NCBI GenBank assembly: GCA_029210265.1
Contig: JARGNP010000012.1
Coordinates: 1-64,000, forward strand
Source: Legionellaceae bacterium
Lineage (GTDB): Bacteria; Pseudomonadota; Gammaproteobacteria; Legionellales; Legionellaceae
Direction: 5' to 3'
Length of the DNA stretch: 64,000 nucleotides
Below, piece by piece: positions 46,398 through 54,860 of this stretch. Made by a program: the position numbers and the translations under genes. A model generated the notes under the pieces. It was not told the DNA's origin. It saw only the letters and a program-made list of their open reading frames with translations, and did not search any database. The number at the start of each line of letters is the position of its first letter. The first letter of the stretch is position 1.

Positions 46398-47684
46398 TGT
46401 TACTTGTTTATGGCTTGGGTGGGCATGAGCCGCAAGTTTACTTTTCATGAAACGCATCCCATCAAAAATAGGCTCAGACACCTGTTTTGGAAAAGACTGG
46501 GGTAAGTTTGACGAAACCTGAGCAATCACGACGTCAACACGGGCCAGCATATCGTTAAGAATAGCTTTTGCACGTTCCACTGAGTAATTAATCTGCTTCG
46601 CCGTTTCTAAAAAATCAGCACGTTTGATTTCGTGCCAATAGGCAGGCGAGGCTTTGCTCTTGAGTGGCATGGCCATTTTAATCTTATGAGCGTTGAGCTT
46701 ATCTTGTGCGATGGCTGGGTAGGCTGATTGAATATCATAAAGTGGCGTCAAACGATATTTACCTGCAGGCTCAATAAAGACACTAAAGTTTTTGGCATGC
46801 CCATCGTGGTTTGCGAGTAGCCAGAATAATATTTGAGAGCAATAAAATACATCTCGATCATGAATTGGGTTTGCTGATCCTAATAAAAATTTCATCACAT
46901 CATGGAGGCCAGGCCCACCTGCTACTTGGTATTTTAAAAAAGGTGATGTGCCGAGGGCTTGACACAAATCTTCTTGTGGCAAACGCATCAGCCAGCTGTT
47001 ATCACTTGAAAATTTCCGATCAAACCGTTTGACGGCTAACGCTTTGATACCTTCAACATAAAGAAGGCGTGATTCAGCAACAGGTAACCCAAATGCTTTT
47101 GCAATTTGAGCACAAAGCCATTCGTTTTCGGCGCTATGCAGGATGTCTTTGGGTGTTTTAATTAAATGACTGGTGGGTGTTTTGTCTTGCGGCATGCACC
47201 ATGTATGATTGTGGTATAAAAGGCCGATTTTTTCTTGTGTACCTGCAAGTGAGATGTGCGTATCTTGCTGATTGCGTAAACGTTCAGCGAGGCTTTTTTT
47301 ATCGAGCGTTTTGAATGAAAATTTCTTTTTAAACGCCGGTACTTTGCCCGCGATAAGTTGAACGGCGCCAGCGCATTCGTTTCCAATGCATGCCAATAAA
47401 TCAAACGGGTGTTTGCTTGTAAGTTTCCAATGTTTTTGAATACGTGCTCGTATCTCAGGGTTATCGGGAAGCAAACCATCAAAAAAATGATATACAGCTT
47501 CCGTTGTAAACGGTTGTTCGACAAGTGGTAGGGCAAGTGAAATAGGACGAGCACCGGGCGTGCTTAACCAGCTGGCTGCATAGGTAAAGATAAGTTTGCC
47601 GCGCGTATTTTTTTTCAAGCGGCCGATAAGATAACCGTTCATAACAACATGAAGGGTTTGGGGGGCTTTTTTAGTAGTTACCAT
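46389..47684 (-). CDS. hipA: HipA-family Ser/Thr kinase toxin
   Basis: A 431-residue HipA kinase. The autophosphorylation loop ISLAGTQEK has Ser about 146, the catalytic loop NHDGHAKNF has Asp about 294, and the metal Asp is in LYDIQ at about 317, so all key residues are present. HipA kinases of this type phosphorylate aminoacyl-tRNA synthetases and cause dormancy. It overlaps hipB by 7 nt. A decayed relative lies at 1-570. Confidence 0.92.
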   Translation of the reverse strand: MVTTKKAPQTLHVVMNGYLIGRLKKNTRGKLIFTYAASWLSTPGARPISLALPLVEQPFTTEAVYHFFDGLLPDNPEIRARIQKHWKLTSKHPFDLLACIGNECAGAVQLIAGKVPAFKKKFSFKTLDKKSLAERLRNQQDTHISLAGTQEKIGLLYHNHTWCMPQDKTPTSHLIKTPKDILHSAENEWLCAQIAKAFGLPVAESRLLYVEGIKALAVKRFDRKFSSDNSWLMRLPQEDLCQALGTSPFLKYQVAGGPGLHDVMKFLLGSANPIHDRDVFYCSQILFWLLANHDGHAKNFSVFIEPAGKYRLTPLYDIQSAYPAIAQDKLNAHKIKMAMPLKSKASPAYWHEIKRADFLETAKQINYSVERAKAILNDMLARVDVVIAQVSSNLPQSFPKQVSEPIFDGMRFMKSKLAAHAHPSHKQVTLS

Positions 47685-47929
47685 TCTTCATTCCATTGCG
47701 ATTCAGTGATGAGTTGCTCTTCTTTAGCAAGAACCGATGCATCCAACTTAACAGCCGATAAAATTTTAAATAACGTCGCAAGCTTGGTGCTGTCAGGTTT
47801 GTTTTCAAACTCAGATACAGTCTGTTGCTTTAGCCCAACCAGCTTGGCCACGGCGGTTTGGCTCAAATTTAATTTTTTTCGTCGATTGACGATAAGTAAC
47901 GCAAGTTCTTTTGATGAGCGAATAAACAT
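47678..47929 (-). CDS. hipB: HipB-family antitoxin (XRE DNA-binding)
   Basis: An 83-residue helix-turn-helix protein; LSQTAVAKLVGLKQQTVSEFEN is the HTH. The acidic, Trp-ending tail (ESQWNEEW) resembles the HipB C-terminal tail that helps control its stability. It precedes and overlaps hipA. Upstream (about 47940-47990 on the minus strand) lies a very AT-rich stretch with several TATAAT-like sites and TTATAA repeats, the probable autoregulated promoter. Confidence 0.9.
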   Translation of the reverse strand: MFIRSSKELALLIVNRRKKLNLSQTAVAKLVGLKQQTVSEFENKPDSTKLATLFKILSAVKLDASVLAKEEQLITESQWNEEW

Positions 47930-48145
47930 GATACTTAGTTCCCAAGCTCTTAAATTATAAAATTATAATTATAGGTATTTGTTTATACTAACGGTTCTAT
48001 GAATGAAAGGCGAGAGGCATCAGTAGGGTAAATGTATCCGTTGCCGTTAGGGCTTCCTATCTTACAGGAACTTGTTGCATGACTTAATATTTTCTTAATA
48101 TAAATAAGGTATTATACGCCCATATATTATTCAATATTTAATGAT

Positions 48146-48625
48146 ATGATCAAAAAAAATGTTATTTTCACACTATTTTTTTTGTTAATTGATGCTAGTT
48201 TCGCTCATAGCACAAATGATTTTTTACCTATGGCGCTCCATAACGATTACCTGTCGTTTTCCACTCAAGACATTCCTGAAAGCTTATCTGTTACTGTTCA
48301 GTGCCGTATTTATAAAAAAAACAAGAAGTGCCCAAACAAAAAATCATCCATACTTATTTTTCCTGAGGAAAAGAAAATTTCAAGTATTGTACAGCAACAA
48401 TCCTATGACGAAGATTGTTCATATACGAATGCAGATGGAGAATGGGTCTATGAAACCTGTCGTCGTTTTCGTTATGAAAAATTAGGGGATATTCTCTACC
48501 AGGAAAATACGAAAGAATGTGATTTTTCATTTTTTATAAATGGTGTTACACACGAAAATAAAAATATTGTTATCTTTTTTAGAAAAGAAAATAGTTTGAC
48601 TTTTACGGGTAACTGTTTTTACTAA
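48146..48625 (+). CDS. exported protein, paralogue 1 of tandem pair
   Basis: A 159-residue protein with a signal peptide (VIFTLFFLLIDASFAH). The body matches the next gene along its length: LSFSTQDIPESLSVTVQC, then IFPEEKKISSIV, then FSFFINGVTHENKNIVI and a final G-C-F/Y-Y. Relative to its paralogue it has an extra loop of about 25 residues rich in Cys and aromatic residues (about 85-110). No family recognised. The upstream region shows no clear ribosome site. Confidence 0.7.
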   Translation: MIKKNVIFTLFFLLIDASFAHSTNDFLPMALHNDYLSFSTQDIPESLSVTVQCRIYKKNKKCPNKKSSILIFPEEKKISSIVQQQSYDEDCSYTNADGEWVYETCRRFRYEKLGDILYQENTKECDFSFFINGVTHENKNIVIFFRKENSLTFTGNCFY

Positions 48626-48646
48626 GAGCTGTTAATGAGGTCTAAT

Positions 48647-49063
48647 ATGAAAAAAATTGTCATGTGTCTTATGGTTTTATGGCCTTTCGTTTCTTTTGGC
48701 AATACTCAGGGAACAAAAACATACTTACCTTTCGAGGTTTCAGGAACAATTTTTACATTTTCAACCGAGGGTATTCCAGAACAAATCTCCGTTACGGTTA
48801 TATGCGATTTATCTAAAATAAACAAACAATCTCCGAAACGTGATTCTTATATATTTGTTTATCCATACAGTAATCAATTTTCTAGTATCGTTAAAAATTC
48901 TCGTTATAGCCCAATCGAATTGGGCGGAAAAATTTATAAAGAATCAAGTGACGGCAAAAATTTTAGTTTTCGAATCAATGGCGTCACTCAAAGTAACAAG
49001 GCTATTGTTATTGATACCCGACGTGAAGGTCGACATGCGTTAGAGGGAAGTTGTTATTATTAA
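48647..49063 (+). CDS. exported protein, paralogue 2 of tandem pair
   Basis: A 138-residue protein with a signal peptide (IVMCLMVLWPFVSFG). FTFSTEGIPEQISVTVIC, FSFRINGVTQSNKAIVI and the end GSCYY mirror the gene before it, from which it is 21 nt apart. The Cys pair (mid and final) suggests one disulfide. ATG 48647 has AGG 7 nt upstream; the longer frame starts at 48635. Function unknown. Confidence 0.7.
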   Translation: MKKIVMCLMVLWPFVSFGNTQGTKTYLPFEVSGTIFTFSTEGIPEQISVTVICDLSKINKQSPKRDSYIFVYPYSNQFSSIVKNSRYSPIELGGKIYKESSDGKNFSFRINGVTQSNKAIVIDTRREGRHALEGSCYY

Positions 49064-49174
49064 CATTCAACTTTAGCCATCAGGCATATTTCTAGAAGAC
49101 ACACCTTCTTCCACTTTTATGATTAGCATGTCAAAATGCGCGCATCTTATAATTTTTATAATCTAGATTAATTT

Positions 49175-49747
49175 ATGCTAGCTGCCGAAGGCCTGCAATT
49201 CGATTACGGTGATAAACCCCTGCTTAAAAACATTAGTTTTGAACTTTCGGCGGGTGCTGCTTTACATATTAAAGGTACGAACGGTGCGGGTAAAACCACA
49301 CTCTTAAAATTGCTCGCGGGGCTGCTACAGCCAACAGAAGGCAAGATCAAGCATCAGTATCAACATAAATTAGCTTATGTAGGGCATAAACCTGGTGTGA
49401 ATATGCATTTAACACCGCGCGAGCATGCACGTTTTGATCTTTCATCTAAACTACCTGATGCTTTAATTGATGAATCACTTCGGCGTTTAAATTTATTTGA
49501 GCTACAGCACACACCGTGTGGTTTACTCTCAGCAGGGCAGTGTCGTCGTGTGGGCTTGTTGCAACTCATCACCTCTGATGCTTTATTATGGTTGCTCGAT
49601 GAACCTTGGGTTGCTTTAGATCTGGAAAGCATAAATATTCTAAGCGATATTTTATTAGCGCATGTTCGTGCGGGTGGCGCGGTTGTTTTTACCTCACATC
49701 AAGCATTACCGTTTGAGTTCCCAGACTTACAGGAGCTTGTTGTATGA
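49175..49747 (+). CDS. ccmA: heme exporter ATP-binding protein
   Basis: A 190-residue ATPase of the cytochrome c maturation system I (CcmABCD release complex). Walker A is GTNGAGKTT (about 34), the signature LSAGQCRRVGL, and Walker B LLWLLDEPW. It overlaps ccmB by 4 nt. ccmC-H do not follow. Confidence 0.93.
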   Translation: MLAAEGLQFDYGDKPLLKNISFELSAGAALHIKGTNGAGKTTLLKLLAGLLQPTEGKIKHQYQHKLAYVGHKPGVNMHLTPREHARFDLSSKLPDALIDESLRRLNLFELQHTPCGLLSAGQCRRVGLLQLITSDALLWLLDEPWVALDLESINILSDILLAHVRAGGAVVFTSHQALPFEFPDLQELVV

Positions 49748-50409
49748 TGTTTTTAAAGCAAGCTTTATTACGTGAAATTACGCTTCAACAGCGACAGTTG
49801 CGGGGTACGCTGAATGCGTGCTTATTTTTTTTCATGGTTGTGATGTTATTCCCGCTGAGTTTTCCGTCTGATCCTGTTTTTCTCCGTAAATTATTACCTG
49901 GCTTGGTTTGGATTGCGGTGTTATTTGCATTTTTTTTATCGGCCGAACATTTGTTTCAGCAAGAAGATGAAGATGGTGTGCTTGAACAATGGCTACTTTC
50001 TCCTGAGCCCATGCATGTACGTGTACGCATCAAGCTTCTGGTTCATTGGCTGACGAATCTTGTGCCACTTGTTTTGTTTTGCCCAGTACTTACTATTTTA
50101 TTTAATTTAAATTTGTATGAGACGGGGATTTTAAGTTTAAGCTTACTCTGTGCAACCCCGACGCTGATTGCTCTGTGCGCTTTCTCATCGGTATTTGGAC
50201 TGGCCTTAAAACAACAAGGCTTATTTACGGCATTAATTTTATTACCTCTCACACTGCCCGTGATTGTTTTTGGGGGTGGGGTATTAACTGCAGCGATGCA
50301 GGGTTTGCCCATCAGTGGGCATTTAGCCTTGCTTTCTGCTATTTCTATCTTGGCATTCTGGGGATTGCCTTGGGCTATTTCAGGCGTGATTCGGGCGAAC
50401 TCTAATTAG
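49744..50409 (+). CDS. ccmB: heme exporter membrane protein
   Basis: A 221-residue protein with about 6 membrane segments. FPLSFPSDPVFLRKLLPGLVWI and EQWLLSP are CcmB hallmarks. Partner of CcmA. The operon ends here: the next gene is an unrelated U-box-like protein 126 nt downstream. Confidence 0.93.
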   Translation: MMFLKQALLREITLQQRQLRGTLNACLFFFMVVMLFPLSFPSDPVFLRKLLPGLVWIAVLFAFFLSAEHLFQQEDEDGVLEQWLLSPEPMHVRVRIKLLVHWLTNLVPLVLFCPVLTILFNLNLYETGILSLSLLCATPTLIALCAFSSVFGLALKQQGLFTALILLPLTLPVIVFGGGVLTAAMQGLPISGHLALLSAISILAFWGLPWAISGVIRANSN

Positions 50410-50535
50410 CGTGTGCTCAGAATGTAATATTTAAACCCTAGAGATCACAACCGAAATAATCACACACTCAGTTGATATATAAAAGACATCATGTATAATA
50501 TAAATGCTCTTTGGTTTGGTAAGCTAGCTCTCTAA

Positions 50536-51552
50536 ATGAAAACAGCAGAAATTTTATCAGTACATGAAAAACATGAACAACAAAAACGTATTTTACGTAA
50601 TAATATTACGTGTCCGATAACACTTTTTATCTTTAAAGAGCCGGTGCTACTCATACCCGAAAATCCTAATCTATCGGATGCCAGTTTTACAGCAACTATT
50701 GAATTAGACGCTTATAATTCAATGCGTCCTAAGCGTTGCCCAATAACACGTATCGCTATTTCAGGCTGTACACGCAATGGAACGATTAAAAGCCTTGTCG
50801 AGAGCTATTTAAGTGCTTATCCTGAAGAAAGGGGTGAACAATATCAATCCGTTAATCATCATGCTGAAGATATTGAGTCAGTTACGCCAGTCACACAAGC
50901 ATTTACTCACTCAACAAGTAGGCTTATGCGTGCAAGTGGTCACAGTCTTTTTTCTTCTTTACCTCATGATGAACGACATGTGCTGAATAGACAAAATACT
51001 GAAGTACTTCAATCGACATACATAACAAAAATATATAACCACCGTGCAGATATAGCATCATTTACAGCTGGTTTTCTTTTGTTTAATATTTACATTGTCC
51101 TTTCAAACATGCTGGGCGCTTGCATAAACGAAAGTGACGTTCATAAAACTGGCTTAGCAACGGCTGTGGGCTCACCTGCGCTTACGACGCTAGGATTTTT
51201 AATTGTATCTTTTCCGTCCTTGAAGTCATATTTAACGGGTGCTCCGGAGCCAATAGAAAGTTTTGTGCATTATATAGGAGGGGGAGTCTTAATATCTGCA
51301 TTGTTTATTTCAGGAATCACCGGCCAGTATATTTTGGATGGTAAACTAGATAGCAAAACTCTCGAGGACCTTGTTATAAATTCAACAGATGGTATGTGTG
51401 CGGGGATGTTTACGATACTGCCTGTACTCTACGCTTTAGCCCGCTTCGGACAGGGTTGTTATACCGGGCTTTCTTCTTGCAGTTCTGATACAACTGCTGA
51501 GGTAATTAATTCGTCGGAGCCTGCGCGTACTTATGGTACTATGGCCATCTAA
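50536..51552 (+). CDS. U-box-like protein with C-terminal membrane segments
   Basis: A 338-residue protein. Residues 26-90 fit a U-box: CPITLFIFKEPVLL, then an acidic/aromatic turn (TIELDAYNSM), CPITRIAISG, and NGTIKSLVESYL, which matches the U-box N-x-x-L/I-K end. U-boxes recruit ubiquitin E2 enzymes and bacterial ones act inside host cells (for example Legionella LubX and GobX). A polar linker follows, then about four hydrophobic segments (from about 172 to 310), which would anchor it in a membrane. Secretion is inferred; no signal can be proved. Confidence 0.65.
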   Translation: MKTAEILSVHEKHEQQKRILRNNITCPITLFIFKEPVLLIPENPNLSDASFTATIELDAYNSMRPKRCPITRIAISGCTRNGTIKSLVESYLSAYPEERGEQYQSVNHHAEDIESVTPVTQAFTHSTSRLMRASGHSLFSSLPHDERHVLNRQNTEVLQSTYITKIYNHRADIASFTAGFLLFNIYIVLSNMLGACINESDVHKTGLATAVGSPALTTLGFLIVSFPSLKSYLTGAPEPIESFVHYIGGGVLISALFISGITGQYILDGKLDSKTLEDLVINSTDGMCAGMFTILPVLYALARFGQGCYTGLSSCSSDTTAEVINSSEPARTYGTMAI

Positions 51553-51584
51553 ACTTATTGCTTTTGGTGTAGCGTGGGTATGTG

Positions 51585-52550
51585 ATGTTGAGCTCAGATT
51601 ACGCGAACACGCCTTTTCATATAGGCTCACTTAAATTATCCAACCGATTGATCCAAGCGCCGTTGGCGGGGATTAGTTGCGCGCCTTTTCGAGAACTTTT
51701 CTCAAAATATACTGAGCCCGCTTATGCTGTAACAGAAATGATTTCTGCGCATTCTATCCTACAGCATGAAAAATTAAATCCGCGTTATTTAGCGCATTCT
51801 TCTAAAGAAGGCCCTTGGTGTATCCAGCTCTCAGGGAGTAATTCTGAGCTCATGCATCAAGCGACTCAGATTGCCGCGCGTTATCAGCCTGATTTGATTG
51901 ATTTAAACTGCGGTTGCCCTAAACCTAAAATCAGAAGTCGAGGCTGTGGTTCGGCACTCATGGATTCTCTTGATAATCTACGGGATGTTGTCACGGCCAT
52001 GCGACAAGCCACAACACTGCCACTCACGGTTAAAATTAGAGTGGGCGGTCAAACGGATGATAACGCTTATTTAGAGGCAGCTAGCGTAATAGGGGCGTGT
52101 GGTGCAGACGCGATTATTGTGCACGGCAGGCATTATTCAGAAGATTATGATGTAGCTGCTAATTATCAGCATATACAAAATGTTGTTGAGCGCGTGAGCA
52201 TTCCGGTGATTGCGAACGGTGATGTGCGCGATAGGGCAAGTATGCAGCGTTGTTTCGAAGAATCGGGTGCTGCTGCCATCATGATTGCTCGCGGTAGCCT
52301 GGGCCGGCCTTGGCTTTTTCAAGAATTATTAGGACTTAATATAACGCCTTCTGTATCTGAAATTTTAGATAATTTTAAATATCATATTGAGCAACTAGCA
52401 AAGCTTGAGGGGAGTGATAAAGTCGCTTTGTTGCAAGCACGGCGTTTATTAAAGTGGTACTTTCCAAGCTTGAACGCGACGCAATTGGCCTGTTGTTATG
52501 AAGCAGATAATTTACAAAAATTATGTTTGGTATTAAATAAATTAAAATAG
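51585..52550 (+). CDS. tRNA-dihydrouridine synthase
   Basis: A protein of about 321 residues of the DUS family (FMN TIM barrel). APLAGIS near the start, catalytic Cys in LNCGCPKPKIRSRGCGSALM, VKIRVGG and VIANGDV are present. It reduces uridines in the tRNA D-loop. The best fit may be DusB, but fis, the usual partner, is absent. ATG 51585 follows GTG 51582; neither has a strong ribosome site. Confidence 0.88.
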   Translation: MLSSDYANTPFHIGSLKLSNRLIQAPLAGISCAPFRELFSKYTEPAYAVTEMISAHSILQHEKLNPRYLAHSSKEGPWCIQLSGSNSELMHQATQIAARYQPDLIDLNCGCPKPKIRSRGCGSALMDSLDNLRDVVTAMRQATTLPLTVKIRVGGQTDDNAYLEAASVIGACGADAIIVHGRHYSEDYDVAANYQHIQNVVERVSIPVIANGDVRDRASMQRCFEESGAAAIMIARGSLGRPWLFQELLGLNITPSVSEILDNFKYHIEQLAKLEGSDKVALLQARRLLKWYFPSLNATQLACCYEADNLQKLCLVLNKLK

Positions 52551-52591
52551 ACTATAATTTAAGCATATCTAATATTTATGGAATAACTTAG

Positions 52592-53932
52592 ATGATGAGC
52601 CTAGATGAGCTGATTGCCGCTTCTGAAGCAGAGATAGGGCCCGTACTCACGCAAATGATTCGGGATAGTGATATAGCCAATCCTATGTTTGATGCTTATA
52701 TTTATAGACAGCAACCGTCGAATGCTGCGGCTTGTTTGGCAGCTGCTTTAGGTGATGTTGAAGTATTAGGTGATCTCAGTTTTCCTTTTTTTAGTCGTAT
52801 GGCTCCTGAGCGTGAAAGGTCCAACCAAGTAGCTAACTACAACGTTATGCGGACATTAATTGAGTATAACCAAGCAAGTATATTAGATATGTCGTCGGTA
52901 CATCGGGTTATATTTAAAAATGCGTCTACGTTTAGGCCTTATATGGAACAAGCTTTATCTACAAGAGATTTCCATGTATTAAACTATTGTGTTGAGCAAA
53001 ATCCTGGCAAGGTCATGGGTACGCTGAGCCACGAACTGCTCGATAGACTATTTTATTTGATTGAGAAGAAGCAGCTATCTGTACCTGAAAATCATGAGGT
53101 ATTAAGTGTGATCATGCGTGCTTTAATGCAATACAGCCGTGAACAGGTCTCTGAAGAGCAGATGCTGCTTTGGGAGGCCTATGCTGTTCGATTCGGCGTC
53201 GGTGAAGAAAATACTGAAGCTGATATGCCGCAAGCTTTAAATTATCTTACGCGTATTATTCCCCAAAAATGCTGTGACAAAGAAAATATAGTAGATGTTG
53301 ATTCAGGCCAGCTTGATAACACAAAAGCTTATTTAACGTATTTGTACGCTCAGAAACTCGTGCCCGAAGAAACGATGAGCGATGATGTATGTATGCATTT
53401 ACTTCATCATCTTGAAATAGGCAATCTGAGTGAGTTATCCATTAGATATTTAAAAGCTACGTTTCAAGATATGATTCCATCATCGATTACAGATAGCATT
53501 TTCTTGGATCAGGAAGCTGAAATATCACTACTTTCTGCACACTTTAAATTTTACATATTGCTTTTAGATGGGTATCCAAAAGAAGCTTTAAGTTATTTTG
53601 AATCGATACCCGAAGAAGTACGTTCAGGCGAGGCATGGTTTCATTATGGTGTGGCGCTACTCAAGCATGTTGATGCTATGCCTGAGCATTTGATTCAAGA
53701 ACACTTGGAAAAAATCACCTCTGCTTTGCAGCATGCCGTCGAGAAGGACTCCAATCATGCTGAGGATTTTTTGAATCAAAGTTTTCATACGCATGAGGAT
53801 GGCTCAATTGATCGGATTCAGGTTGATTCAGAAAATCGTCATAAACGTAAGTTCGAAGAATTGAGCGATGCGCCTCATCAATCTGAGGATGATAAGGATG
53901 ATTCCTCTTCGGTTGGTTTGGGGCCAGTATGA
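52592..53932 (+). CDS. unknown helical protein with basic C-terminal motif
   Basis: A 446-residue, mostly helical protein without membrane segments; I recognise no family. Repeated short helices (for example QALNYLTRIIP, AKAYLTYLYAQKLV-like and EAWFHYGVALLKH) hint at TPR/SEL1-like solenoid. The acidic disordered tail has NRHKRKFEELS, a possible nuclear-localisation-type motif, near residue 415; the U-box/ankyrin protein at 54861 ends GHKRKFDTI. Probably an effector-like protein by context. Confidence 0.6.
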   Translation: MMSLDELIAASEAEIGPVLTQMIRDSDIANPMFDAYIYRQQPSNAAACLAAALGDVEVLGDLSFPFFSRMAPERERSNQVANYNVMRTLIEYNQASILDMSSVHRVIFKNASTFRPYMEQALSTRDFHVLNYCVEQNPGKVMGTLSHELLDRLFYLIEKKQLSVPENHEVLSVIMRALMQYSREQVSEEQMLLWEAYAVRFGVGEENTEADMPQALNYLTRIIPQKCCDKENIVDVDSGQLDNTKAYLTYLYAQKLVPEETMSDDVCMHLLHHLEIGNLSELSIRYLKATFQDMIPSSITDSIFLDQEAEISLLSAHFKFYILLLDGYPKEALSYFESIPEEVRSGEAWFHYGVALLKHVDAMPEHLIQEHLEKITSALQHAVEKDSNHAEDFLNQSFHTHEDGSIDRIQVDSENRHKRKFEELSDAPHQSEDDKDDSSSVGLGPV

Positions 53933-54065
53933 TTCTGGCGCTTCCCAAAAGATCTTTATTTGTGTGCTATGACCTCTTCTTTTATTCTGTGTGTCTTTTT
54001 GATAATATTCCTTCATTATTATTTGTTATATTAATTTGTTATATAAATAGGAATATATTTTTATT

Positions 54066-54743
54066 ATGCCCTTACATAGCGATGAAAAAAACTTGGTTTT
54101 TTCACATATAGGCAAACCAATGGTTGGATTGATTCATAAACACGATAGCACGATTGTCCTAGCTCCTTGTATATCTCAAAAAGTATCGTTGGACCTCAAT
54201 GAAAAAGGAGAGGCGAAGTCAGGAACGCGAATGAGTGATAACGTTGCTATTAATAATGAGTATTTGGATGATATTAATGCGCTTTTAAGGCAAAATCATG
54301 TACCGAGACTTGCTTGTACTTTTAGCTCACCGTTTGAAGAAAAATCTTCTCATGAGTTTTTATTTAAACAAAAGTGTGGGGGCACATATCATTCCGAGTG
54401 GGGTGGGTTTGCCTTAACGTTAGATGCTTCAGGTGAGATAGAATATGCTTTTGTATCAGGCGCCTTTAATTCTAACCAGCCAGGTAAAAGAATCAAAGGG
54501 GCGAGTTTATCTCAAGAATTAATCCATAAAGTAAAACAAGAAACGGCTGTTTTAGGTCGGCCTAAACGCGTTGAAGCAGAGATTGAAGGAGAAGAAGCGG
54601 CCTCACACTATGAAACACCACCTAAAAAACGTCAGTGTCTTTATGATGGGAAAGTTGGAGGGATATTTTCTTCGGCTGATTGCCCACCAATTGCTTGTTC
54701 GTTGGAACCTGAGGTGAATTCTTTCGAATCACCCGGGGCTTGA
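54066..54743 (+). CDS. unknown protein with NLS-like motif
   Basis: A 225-residue soluble protein with no family I know. A mixed alpha/beta body has GGTYHSEWGGFALTLD and EYAFVSGAFNS, and the C-terminal third is polar with TPPKKRQCLYD (about 184-194), a PKKKRKV-like basic motif. AGGAA lies about 13 nt before ATG. Lies between two genes with related basic C-terminal motifs. Confidence 0.55.
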   Translation: MPLHSDEKNLVFSHIGKPMVGLIHKHDSTIVLAPCISQKVSLDLNEKGEAKSGTRMSDNVAINNEYLDDINALLRQNHVPRLACTFSSPFEEKSSHEFLFKQKCGGTYHSEWGGFALTLDASGEIEYAFVSGAFNSNQPGKRIKGASLSQELIHKVKQETAVLGRPKRVEAEIEGEEAASHYETPPKKRQCLYDGKVGGIFSSADCPPIACSLEPEVNSFESPGA

Positions 54744-54860
54744 TTCGCCCTATAAAGGCCTGGACTTACTTCTAATTGTCCCATGAAGTGACGAACATCA
54801 ACCTGCTAAAGATATTTAATTTATAGCAGGGATGGAAGCATGGGAGCAAATTAAAGTCAT

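Noticed and set aside
47162-47554. 130-residue frame on the minus strand inside hipA
   Set aside because: It is a shifted frame of the well-supported hipA kinase gene.
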